A stretch of DNA of 64,000 bases, taken from assembly GCA_050250815.1 (NCBI GenBank), contig JBFWNY010000018.1, positions 1-64,000 of the forward strand, read 5' to 3'. This DNA comes from JAEUMD01 sp050250815. Lineage in GTDB: Bacteria > Pseudomonadota > Alphaproteobacteria > Rhizobiales > Hyphomicrobiaceae. The notes beneath the pieces were generated by a model. It had not been told where the DNA came from. It was given only the letters and a program-made list of their open reading frames with translations, and ran no database searches. Shown here one piece after another: positions 1-7,570 of this stretch; within the stretch, counting starts at the first letter, position 1, and every line of letters begins with the position of its first letter. A program made the translations under genes and the position numbers.

Positions 1-559
1 CGCCGGTCAATGCCGAGTGTAGCGCCCGCCGCCGCGTGTCGGTGCGGGCGATCTCCTCGCTGATGATACCGGCCGCGGCCTGTTGGTCCAGGATGGCGCC
101 ATGTGAATGGTCGGCGTTCAGTCGCTGAAGCACGCCGTCGCGATAAAGCAGTAGCGTCGAATCGCCCACGCTCGCCCAGCGGAGCGCCTCGTCGTCGACA
201 TAGGCCGCCACGATCGTCGAGCCCATGCCGGATAGCGAATTGTCCTCCGTGATGCGCTCGGCAAGCGCCGAGTTGGCATCGGAGAGCGCGGAGGCGAGGC
301 GGGCACCGATGCCACCTCCCTGGGCCGCGAACGCCCGGATGAAACCGGTGCAAGCGGTGCGGCTGGCGATCTGGCCAGACGTATGCCCACCCATGCCGTC
401 TGCAAGCACGACGAGCGTGTCGCCAAGGCCCTCGATGCCGGGGTCGAGCTTGCCGGGCTGCCAGACCTTGCAATGGTCCTCCTGCCGCGCGCGGCGGCCC
501 TGGCTGGCGCCGTGCGCGAATACGATGTCGTAGCGCTCGCTTGTCATCTGTTCGGGCAT
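1..559 (-). CDS. PP2C-family protein serine/threonine phosphatase (3' end outside window)
   Basis: About 186 residues are visible, reading leftward off the window edge, so the C-terminus is missing. The protein should remove phosphate from Ser/Thr residues in a metal-dependent reaction in the cytoplasm. Visible PP2C motifs in order are an early RQED, LADGMGGH near residue 50 (metal-binding Asp and Gly-Gly), GMGSTIVAAYV, and SVGDSTLLLYRDG followed by LNADHSHG. The ATG at 559 lies 4 nt after the stop of the FHA gene, with GAGG just upstream, so the two are almost certainly cotranscribed and translationally coupled. With the FHA proteins and the kinase at 3351 it makes a writer, eraser and reader set. 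Family assignment is secure; the substrate is unknown. Confidence 0.9.
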   Translation of the reverse strand, partial: MPEQMTSERYDIVFAHGASQGRRARQEDHCKVWQPGKLDPGIEGLGDTLVVLADGMGGHTSGQIASRTACTGFIRAFAAQGGGIGARLASALSDANSALAERITEDNSLSGMGSTIVAAYVDDEALRWASVGDSTLLLYRDGVLQRLNADHSHGAILDQQAAAGIISEEIARTDTRRRALHSALTG

Positions 560-563
560 CGCC

Positions 564-1343
564 TCAGGCGCTTTCAGTTCCGTCCGCGGCGAGCCAGTCG
601 AAGTCGGGGCCGCACAGCGCAACGAACATCATCACCGTGCTGCCGATCGTTATCCGGTCGCGATCCTTGACTTCAAGGGGCGTCATCACCGGGGCGCCAT
701 TGAGGCGCACCAGATTGGCCTTGCCGTTGTCGCGGACGTAAAACTTTCGCGCCACGTCGTCGTAGATGACGAAGGCGTGCGTGTCGCGCGCGATGCGGTT
801 GTCGCCGAAGTCGAGCCGGATGCGCTGCTCGGAGCCCCGGCCTATCGAGTTCTGACCGTAATGGACGGCGCAATGGCGTCCGCGACCGGGCCCTTCCATG
901 ATGACGAGCCAGCCGACCAGCGGGTCGAATTCCTCACTGTCATCCACGCTGGCGGGCGCGCCATCGGCGGGTTTAGCACCCTTGCCTGCCGCCGAGAATC
1001 CGGTCGGCAGGAACACGGTTTTGCTCTCCTTGTCGGTATCGTCGGCGGCGCTCGCCGGCGCGGCGGGCTTCGAGGACGAAGGCGGGCTGCTAAAGCCCGA
1101 GCGCGATGCCACCTGCGAGGCCGGCGGCGGCTCGGGTTGCGAGGGGCGTGGCTGTTGGGCCGCGACGCCGATTACTGTGCCACCAGCCTGACGACCGCTC
1201 GAGCGCAGGGGTAGGATACGGGTTGCTTCCTCATCGGCGGACGGCGGCGTCGCGCGCTGCGGGGGCGGCACGATCTGGGTGGCGTCTTCGGCGTCGTGCT
1301 CGTCATCGTCACGTCCGCCGCGATTGCCGGTCATATGGCTCAT
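564..1343 (-). CDS. FHA domain protein
   Basis: 259 residues. Residues 1-140 are low-complexity, acidic and Pro/Ala/Ser-rich with no recognisable domain. Residues about 145-245 form a forkhead-associated domain, a phosphothreonine reader: an IGRG start, a Ser/Arg/His region (NRIARDTHAF) and a later Asn-Gly (VRLNGAPV). The canonical GRxxxN...SxxH pattern is only partly kept, so phosphopeptide binding is likely but unproven. No signal peptide or membrane segment, so it is probably cytoplasmic. It sits 4 nt upstream of the PP2C gene and 44 nt after the VWA-FHA gene on the same strand, consistent with one operon. The Thr-rich N-terminal tail could be the kinase target that the FHA domain recognises; that is inference. 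Confidence 0.85.
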   Translation of the reverse strand: MSHMTGNRGGRDDDEHDAEDATQIVPPPQRATPPSADEEATRILPLRSSGRQAGGTVIGVAAQQPRPSQPEPPPASQVASRSGFSSPPSSSKPAAPASAADDTDKESKTVFLPTGFSAAGKGAKPADGAPASVDDSEEFDPLVGWLVIMEGPGRGRHCAVHYGQNSIGRGSEQRIRLDFGDNRIARDTHAFVIYDDVARKFYVRDNGKANLVRLNGAPVMTPLEVKDRDRITIGSTVMMFVALCGPDFDWLAADGTESA

Positions 1344-1387
1344 AGGAAGCCTCCTAAGCTCGGTGGCGGCACCAGCGCACTCAGCGC

Positions 1388-2875
1388 TCAGGCTGCCGCG
1401 TGAGGTTGGTCCTGATCGCCGGTCACGAAACGCAGCTTGACCTCGCCCAGCTCGATGAGATCGCCGTGCTTGAGGTTGCGCTGGCTGTAGCGCACACCGT
1501 TGACGATGACCCCGTTCTTGGTGCCCAGGTCGTGGACCGAGAACACCCCGTCCTGCGAGACGTGGATGATTGCGTGCCGTCGGTGCACCGACATGTTCAT
1601 GAGGCAGATCTCGTTTTCCCGATGCCGCCCAACGCGCAGGCTGCCGACCCGGAGCGGCACCGGCTGCTGGTCCGAATCGACGAGCTGCAGGAAGCCCTTG
1701 GGCCTGTCGTCGACGCCCTTCGACCAGCTCTTGAACACGATCTGCGTGGCGCCCCCCTGCCCACCCGGCTGTTGGGGTACGGATGGCGCACTATCGTCGA
1801 ACTCCTCAGTGTCGTCGTAGTCTGCCGCCTCCGGTTGAGTCTGCCGCCGCCGCCGCATGCGCGGGATGACCAGTGCCAGCAGGATCATCAGAAGACCGAT
1901 GCCGAGCCCCGATACGGCGAGCAGCAGGATGGAGTTCTCCTTGAGCTGCTCGACGATGCGGACCCAGGTCGGGTCGCTCGTCAGCCGGGTGATCTTCATC
2001 GGGTCGGAGGAGATCAGCCGCTCGTCGGTCAGCGTCGCCTTCAGCGTGATGTCGGTCGTATCGGGCAGGCCCTGCGCATTGAGCCTCATGACGAGGCCGT
2101 TCTCAATCAGGCGGAAGAACTCGTTGGCCAGCTCCAGCACGTCGTCATTTGAGCTGGTCGAGACGTCGCGTGTGGCGCCGCCCGTCGCGTCGGCGATGCG
2201 CGACAGCACGGAGGACTGGCGCCTGTCGGTGCGCGTCAGGATGAGGTTGTAGACCGCGACGTTGTTCTCGCGGGCCAGCGTGACGATGTCCTTCTCGCGG
2301 CCGATCGGGGCGGAGGAGGCGCCATCCGACACGACGACAACGGCCCGCCGGTCGGCCTCGGTCTTGGCGAGCTTCTCGATAGGGCCCCTCAGGTGGTCGA
2401 CGAACTCTGGATTGGCGCGCACCGGGGAGGCATCGGCAACGTCGCGCACGACGCTTGCGACCTGGAGACGATAGGCGCCGAGCGCGGCGCGCTCACGGAA
2501 GGAGCTGTCGACCGTAGCGATTGCGATCTTGCGCTTGCCGACCGGGTAGGCCGCCTGGTTGAGGAACCGCGACACCCGCCTCAGCTGGTCGGACCCCAGC
2601 TCCGAGGTCTGGACGACGAAATAGAGGGCGGTGGTGTTGGACGTCCACGTATACGGCTCGGAGGTGAAGGTGATGCTCCGGCCGTCCGAGTCGACGGCTT
2701 TGGCGCTTACGATTGCGTCACCGTTGGCGGTGCGCGCCTGGCAGACGATCTTCTCCCCACCGTCCTCATCCACCGGATTGCAGCTTGAGAGCAGCGGTGC
2801 GGCACCGGCTGGCGCCACGCCCGCGGCCAGGCAGGCAAATGTAAACGCAACCATCGCAAGTTGCGGACGGCCCAT
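1388..2875 (-). CDS. Secreted/membrane VWA-like and FHA domain protein
   Basis: 495 residues from the ATG at 2875. A signal peptide (MGRPQLAMVAF..., cleavage near AGA-AP) is followed by an extracytoplasmic VWA-like region of about residues 70-290. A single membrane segment lies near residues 333-353, followed by a run of Arg (MRRRRQ). The cytoplasmic tail ends in a textbook FHA domain: LRVGRHRENEI, SVHRRHA, GTKNGVIVNG. The usual VWA metal motif DxSxS is replaced by VVQTS, so metal binding is doubtful although VVVVSDG is kept. Two starts have good ribosome sites: this ATG (GGGGAA 5 nt upstream) and one at 2911, also readable as TTG 2914. The first in the operon with the FHA and PP2C genes; it could couple the envelope to phosphothreonine signals inside. 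Confidence 0.85.
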   Translation of the reverse strand: MGRPQLAMVAFTFACLAAGVAPAGAAPLLSSCNPVDEDGGEKIVCQARTANGDAIVSAKAVDSDGRSITFTSEPYTWTSNTTALYFVVQTSELGSDQLRRVSRFLNQAAYPVGKRKIAIATVDSSFRERAALGAYRLQVASVVRDVADASPVRANPEFVDHLRGPIEKLAKTEADRRAVVVVSDGASSAPIGREKDIVTLARENNVAVYNLILTRTDRRQSSVLSRIADATGGATRDVSTSSNDDVLELANEFFRLIENGLVMRLNAQGLPDTTDITLKATLTDERLISSDPMKITRLTSDPTWVRIVEQLKENSILLLAVSGLGIGLLMILLALVIPRMRRRRQTQPEAADYDDTEEFDDSAPSVPQQPGGQGGATQIVFKSWSKGVDDRPKGFLQLVDSDQQPVPLRVGSLRVGRHRENEICLMNMSVHRRHAIIHVSQDGVFSVHDLGTKNGVIVNGVRYSQRNLKHGDLIELGEVKLRFVTGDQDQPHAAA

Positions 2876-3350
2876 ACGAGTTCCCCGTGTGAAAATCAGT
2901 TGTGGTCGCATCAAAAGTCCCTTCGAGGCCGCACCATACTATGACTCCATCGACTTTTCAGGATTTTGAGCCTCGATAAGGTTGCTGGATCATGCCTCGG
3001 GTGTCCGTTGCAACGCAGTGTGTTCGAACCGTCGCGGTGGCCGAGGCGACGTAGGTATGACACGGGGGCAGTGTCCCCGATTCGCTGGTTAACGGCTCAT
3101 CCGGTGTTTGGCCCCAATGGTCAGGACGTGGCGCGGCCGGGCCATCTGCCAGGAACGCAGATCGCGTGTCGCCTAAAGTTTTCAGATGCTTGGGGGCGAG
3201 GCTGTACCGGGCGGAACAGACATTACTTGACGGATCGGGGAGTGTGCGGGTGATCGTGCCGTAACCGAAGTTGTGATAGCAGCGGAAAGTGCGGTAAAAG
3301 AGTGGTAGGTTTCCGCTGCGCCTGGGCGCGGCAAGATCGAGATTGCAAAG
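2876..3350. other. Divergent intergenic region between VWA-FHA operon and kinase
   Basis: About 475 nt separating two divergent transcription units that belong to one signalling module, so both promoters must lie here. I see no clear sigma-70 promoter, operator or terminator. The AT-richest stretch is 2930-2970. Reading frames here on the minus strand that run into the kinase gene lack ribosome sites and look like shadows. Confidence 0.4.
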
Positions 3351-6140
3351 ATGGCGTACCAGCAAACCCTGCCCGTCGGAACGGAGCTGATCGAGGATTT
3401 CCGTATCCTCGGCCTGCTCGGCAGCGGCGGCTTTGCCAATACCTATCTGGCCATGGACCTCACGCTGGGGCGCGAGGTCGCGATCAAGGAATACTTCCCT
3501 TCCGAACTCGCGATTCGGGCCAGTGGCGAGCGCGTCGAGGTCAAGACGAAGTCCCACGAACCGCAGTTCGAGTGGGCGCTGAAGCGGTTTGTCCGCGAGG
3601 CCAAGACCCTTGCCAAATTCCGCCACCCGAGCGTCGTGCGCGTCTTCCGCGTCTTCAATGCCAACGAGACCGCCTACATCGTGTTGGAGTTCGTGCGCGG
3701 CTCCAACATGGAGACGTGGCTCAAGGGCCTCGGCCGCCGGCCGACACAGGAAGAGTTCGACACGCTGCTGCCGCCGCTGCTGGACGCGCTGGAGGTCGTG
3801 CACAGTGCCGGCATCCTGCATCGCGACATCAAGCCGGCCAACATCTACATCCGCGCCTCCGACCAGACGCCCGTGCTGCTCGACTTCGGCGCGGCGCGCT
3901 ACGCGCAGGGCGACTATGCCGGTACCACGGCGGCCATCGTGTCGAAGGGCTACTCGCCTCACGAGGCCTATGCAACCGATAGCCGCCTGCAGGGCCCCTG
4001 GACTGACATCTATGGCTTGGCCGCGACCGCATATCGCGCGCTGACAGGCTCGGCGCCGCCCGAATCGACGACCCGTGTGCTGGAGGACAACTGCGTCCCC
4101 GTCGCGGTGATGGAAGAGTTCACGAGCGAGTACCGGCCGGACTTCCTGCTGGCCGTGGACCACGCCTTGCGCATCATGCCCAAGGAGCGGCCCCAGTCGA
4201 TCGGTGCGTGGCGACGCATGCTGCTGCCCGATTCGTCGTCGATGCCGCGCGTGCTCGATGCCAACGGTGATCCGACCACGATCAAGGAGTGGCGGCCGAT
4301 TTCCGATGTGCAGTCGGATTCGCCGAGCTCCGACCGGCCGTTCTCGGGCGGCTCCGGCGGGACGTTGCCCGACCAGCTGGGGCGCGATTCTCGTTCGCGC
4401 AGCGCCGTCGTCGTGGGCCGGTCCCGGCCGCTCGGCAACATTGTCGTACCGGCCGGTGATACGGGTGCTACCGGCCTGACCGGCAACGGCACCACCCGCC
4501 TTATGGATTCGTACGGCCAGCCGGCGTCGGGCGACGTTTCGTCCGGGTCGGGGGCGCGGCCGCGCTCGGACAGCGGCCGGGCCGTCAACTCGGCAATCGT
4601 CAACAGAACGTCGGAGCCCGTGCGCAGCCGCACGCTGCTGATCGGTGTCGCGTTCCTGATGGCCGGAACGGCGGCGCTGACGGGTCAGTGGCTACTGACG
4701 CGCGATGGTGATCACGAGCCGCCAGGCGTGTCGATCGAGACGCCCGGGCCGTACATTCCATCCCGTGCCGCTGCCGACGAAGAGCGGCGCAGGGCGCAGG
4801 CCGCCGCCAAGGCTGCCGAGGAGCAGCGCCAACGTGACGTGGCTGCCGCCGAGGAGCGCCGCAGGGCGCAGGAGGCCGCTGACGCCAAGGCTGCCGAGGA
4901 GCAGCGCCAACGCGAGCTTGCCGCCGCCGAGGAGCGCCGCAAGGAGCGCGAAGCTGCCGCTGCGAAGGCCGCGGAGGAGAAGCGCGAGCGCGAGCTTGCC
5001 GCCGCCGAGGAGCGCCGCAAGGAGCGCGAGGCTGCCGCTGCGAAGGCCGCGGAGGAGAAGCGCGAGCGTGAGCTTGCCGCCGCCGAGGAGCGCCGCAAGG
5101 AGCAGGAGGCTGCCGCCGCAAAGGCTGCGGAGGAGAAGCGCCGCGAGCTTGCCGCCGCCGAGGAGCGCCGCAAGGAGCGTGAGGCTGCCGCCGCGAAGGC
5201 CGCGGAGGAGAAGCGTGAGCGTGAGCTTGCTGCCGCCGAGGAGCGCCGCAAGGAGCAGGAGGCTGCCGCCGCGAAGGCTGCGGAGGAGAAGCGCGAGCGT
5301 GAGCTTGCTGCCGCCGATGAGAAGCGCCGGCGCGAGCTGGCCGCTGCCGAGGAGCGCCGCAAGGAGCAGGATGCAGCCGCGAAGGCCGCTGCCGAGGAGG
5401 CTGCCGCTGCCAAGGCCGCCGAAGAGAAGCGCCAGCGTGAGCTGGCCGCCGCCGATGAGCGTCGTAAGGCGGAGGCCGAGCGCGCCGCTGCTGAGAAGCG
5501 CAAGCAGGAGCTGGCGTCGGCCTCGCAGACGGGCGCCTCTGGCGCAAGCACCGAGGTTGGGTCGCGCAGCGCTTCCGATGGCCTCGCGGGACGCCGCATC
5601 GCTCCGCTAACGGGCGATCTGCCCCAGGACGAGAGCGGCCGCCGCGCGGTCTACATCAAGCGTATGCAGGCTGCTCTGATGACGAGCCAGTGCTACTCGG
5701 GCGAGCTCGACGGCGACGCGGACACGACGTCGGCGGCGCTGACGAGCTTCGAGACCAGCTTCCGTGGCGAAGGTGAGCCGCAGAAGATCGATGTCGCCAG
5801 CGCCAGTGCCGGTGAGTTCGAGACGTGGCTCAACTGGTTCTACCGGCAGGAGAGCTTCTCGTGCCGTGGCGCCGCCCCGGTTCCCGAGCGCCCCAGCTAT
5901 CGCCGCGGCATCTACAAGCGCCCGGCGGTCGCGCGGCCGAGCAAGCCGGCGCCTGCCCGGCCGACATACACCCACCGCGCACCTGCTCCGAGCAAGCCGG
6001 TCTACAAGGCAAAGCCGGCGCCGCGCCCGAGCAAGCCGTCCTACGCGAGCCGTCCGTCTAAGCCTTCCTATTCCGCACCGCGCCCTTCGCGGTCGGCTTC
6101 CTCGAGCGGTGGCGGCAACCTGCTCCGCGGCGAACGCTAG
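3351..6140 (+). CDS. Transmembrane serine/threonine protein kinase with repetitive extracytoplasmic coiled coil
   Basis: 929 residues. Residues 15-290 are a bacterial Hanks-type kinase domain: Gly loop LLGSGGFANTY (22-32), VAIK with Lys46, catalytic HRDIKPAN (157-164, Asp159), DFG (178-180) and an activation loop ending in SPHEAY. A Ser/Thr/Gly-rich linker follows, then one membrane helix near 425-446 (LLIGVAFLMAGTAALTG). Residues about 470-725 are an Ala/Glu/Arg/Lys coiled coil built of 26-residue repeats. Next is a segment resembling a peptidoglycan-binding fold (RRAVYIKRMQAALMTSQCYS), then a Pro/Lys/Ser tail. The expected topology is kinase inside and coiled coil outside, contacting the cell wall. 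Divergent from the FHA/PP2C genes and followed by a strong terminator, so probably monocistronic. The sensed signal is unknown. Confidence 0.92.
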   Translation: MAYQQTLPVGTELIEDFRILGLLGSGGFANTYLAMDLTLGREVAIKEYFPSELAIRASGERVEVKTKSHEPQFEWALKRFVREAKTLAKFRHPSVVRVFRVFNANETAYIVLEFVRGSNMETWLKGLGRRPTQEEFDTLLPPLLDALEVVHSAGILHRDIKPANIYIRASDQTPVLLDFGAARYAQGDYAGTTAAIVSKGYSPHEAYATDSRLQGPWTDIYGLAATAYRALTGSAPPESTTRVLEDNCVPVAVMEEFTSEYRPDFLLAVDHALRIMPKERPQSIGAWRRMLLPDSSSMPRVLDANGDPTTIKEWRPISDVQSDSPSSDRPFSGGSGGTLPDQLGRDSRSRSAVVVGRSRPLGNIVVPAGDTGATGLTGNGTTRLMDSYGQPASGDVSSGSGARPRSDSGRAVNSAIVNRTSEPVRSRTLLIGVAFLMAGTAALTGQWLLTRDGDHEPPGVSIETPGPYIPSRAAADEERRRAQAAAKAAEEQRQRDVAAAEERRRAQEAADAKAAEEQRQRELAAAEERRKEREAAAAKAAEEKRERELAAAEERRKEREAAAAKAAEEKRERELAAAEERRKEQEAAAAKAAEEKRRELAAAEERRKEREAAAAKAAEEKRERELAAAEERRKEQEAAAAKAAEEKRERELAAADEKRRRELAAAEERRKEQDAAAKAAAEEAAAAKAAEEKRQRELAAADERRKAEAERAAAEKRKQELASASQTGASGASTEVGSRSASDGLAGRRIAPLTGDLPQDESGRRAVYIKRMQAALMTSQCYSGELDGDADTTSAALTSFETSFRGEGEPQKIDVASASAGEFETWLNWFYRQESFSCRGAAPVPERPSYRRGIYKRPAVARPSKPAPARPTYTHRAPAPSKPVYKAKPAPRPSKPSYASRPSKPSYSAPRPSRSASSSGGGNLLRGER
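4765..5520 (+). repeat. 78-bp in-frame tandem repeat array in the kinase gene
   Basis: The block beginning (C/T)GAGCTTGC recurs at 4913, 4991, 5069, 5144, 5222 and 5300, a period of 78 bp with one copy 3 bp shorter. Each unit encodes about 26 residues of the type EERRKEREAAAAKAAEEKR. Degenerate copies extend the array on both sides. Units are nearly identical at DNA level, so copy number probably varies between strains by slippage or recombination without breaking the frame. Confidence 0.9.
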
Positions 6141-6167
6141 AGCGGAAAGTTCAAGATCACAGATGCG

Positions 6168-6200
6168 AACCGGCCCCCACAGCGGGGCCGGTTTCTTTTT
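6168..6200 (+). terminator. Rho-independent terminator after the kinase
   Basis: A perfect 10-bp stem (AACCGGCCCC / GGGGCCGGTT) with a 6-nt loop is followed by TTTCTTTTT, 28 nt after the kinase stop codon. It separates the kinase transcript from the convergent VWA gene. Confidence 0.9.
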
Positions 6201-6272
6201 GGGCAAGGGGAGCAGGGCGACATTTGCTCACGGGCGTGGACGCCGCAGGCACTTTCCCCCGACACGCGCCGG

Positions 6273-7448
6273 TTAGCGCATGAGCTCGCGGATGGCGCGG
6301 TCCAGCCCGTCAAGCGTCAACGGGTACATGCGCCCGCTCATCATCCTCTGCACCATCCCGATCGACGAGGTCCACGGCCAGTGCTGCATGGACACCGGAT
6401 TGAGCCACACGGCGCTGCTGTAGATGTCGGTTACGCGCTTGAGCCAGTTAGCGCCCGCTTCCGGGTTCATATGCTCAACCGAGCCGCCCGCGTGCGTGAT
6501 CTCGTAGGGGCTCATGGAGGCGTCACCGACAAAGATGACCTTGTAGTCGGCGGGATAGGTGTGCAGCACGTCGAACGTCGAGATCTTCTCCGTCCAGCGC
6601 CGCGCGTTGTCCTTCCAGACCGTCTCGTAGAGGAAATTGTGGAAGTAGTAGTACTCGAGGTGCTTGAATTCGGTGCGCGCCGCCGAGAACAGCTCCTCGG
6701 CGCCCTTGACGTGCCAGTCCATCGAGCCGCCAACGTCGAAGAACATCAGAACCTTGACTGCGTTGTGCCTCTCCGGACGCATGCGGATGTCGAGATAGCC
6801 GCGATGGGCGGTCGAGCGGATCGTATCGTCGAGATCGAGTTCATCGGCGGCACCGGTTCGCGCGAACTGCCGCAGGCGGCGCAGCGCTACCTTGATGTTG
6901 CGCGTGCCGATTTCGACTCCGTCATCAAGATCGCGAAACTCGCGCTTGTCCCACACCTTGATAGCGCGCCGGTGCCGACTTTCCTTCTGACCGATGCGAA
7001 TGCCAGCCGGATTGTAGCCGTAGGCGCCGTAGGGTGAGGTGCCGCCGGTGCCGATCCATTTGTTGCCGCCCGAGTGGCGTCCCTTCTGCTCGCGGAGCCG
7101 CTTCTGCAGCTCTTCCATAATCTTGTCCCAGCCGCCGAGCGCCTCGATTTCGCGCATCTGCTCCTCGGTGAGGTGCAGCTCTGAGACAGCGCGCAGCCAC
7201 GACTCGGGCAGCGCGACGGTGGGCTCCTCGCTCATCAGATCGAGGCCCTTGAAGACGTGTCCAAAGACCTGGTCGAACCGATCGAGGTGCCGCTCGTCCT
7301 TCACCAGCGTGGCACGTGAGAGGTAGTAGAAGTCTTCAACGCGGCGGCTGGCGAGGTCCGCCTCTAGGGCCTCGAGTAGAGTCAGGTATTCCCGGAGCGT
7401 GACGGGGATCTTGGCCGCGCGCAGCTGCTCGAAGAAGTGCGTGAACAT
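6273..7448 (-). CDS. CoxE-like VWA domain protein
   Basis: 391 residues, cytoplasmic (no signal peptide or membrane helix). The N-terminus (FFEQLRAAKIPVTLREYL) and the overall length match the VWA-containing CoxE-like family, whose members usually work with a MoxR AAA ATPase to mature or activate another protein. The VWA domain occupies about residues 215-391. Its metal site reads DVGGSM instead of DxSxS, a substitution common in this subfamily. No MoxR gene is adjacent here, so the ATPase partner, if any, is encoded elsewhere. The ATG at 7448 follows a GGGGGCGAG ribosome site. The target protein cannot be deduced from the neighbourhood. Confidence 0.85.
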   Translation of the reverse strand: MFTHFFEQLRAAKIPVTLREYLTLLEALEADLASRRVEDFYYLSRATLVKDERHLDRFDQVFGHVFKGLDLMSEEPTVALPESWLRAVSELHLTEEQMREIEALGGWDKIMEELQKRLREQKGRHSGGNKWIGTGGTSPYGAYGYNPAGIRIGQKESRHRRAIKVWDKREFRDLDDGVEIGTRNIKVALRRLRQFARTGAADELDLDDTIRSTAHRGYLDIRMRPERHNAVKVLMFFDVGGSMDWHVKGAEELFSAARTEFKHLEYYYFHNFLYETVWKDNARRWTEKISTFDVLHTYPADYKVIFVGDASMSPYEITHAGGSVEHMNPEAGANWLKRVTDIYSSAVWLNPVSMQHWPWTSSIGMVQRMMSGRMYPLTLDGLDRAIRELMR

Positions 7449-7513
7449 CTCGCCTCGCCCCCGACCATGACAGATCCGCTCATCACAAATCTAACAGCGC
7501 AAACCGATGTGAC

Positions 7514-7546
7514 AAAACGAAAGAGGCCGCCCAACTGGGCGGCCTC
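7514..7546 (-). terminator. Rho-independent terminator after porin 1
   Basis: On the minus strand the 10-bp stem GAGGCCGCCC / GGGCGGCCTC with an AGTT loop is followed by TTTCGTTTT. It lies 25 nt past the porin stop codon. The stem sequence is identical to the one after the second porin. Confidence 0.9.
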
Positions 7547-7570
7547 AGACGTTTCAGGTTGGTGCTTGGA

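Noticed and set aside
2958..4163. 401-codon minus-strand frame overlapping the kinase start
   Set aside because: Antisense to the conserved kinase domain, no recognisable domain, composition typical of a shadow.
4765..5520. CRISPR array
   Set aside because: Repeats are 78 bp, contiguous, in frame and have no unique spacers; they encode a coiled coil.
1..6140. Type VI secretion cluster
   Set aside because: Kinase, phosphatase and FHA proteins fit the regulatory part, but no sheath, Hcp, VgrG or membrane complex gene is visible in the window.
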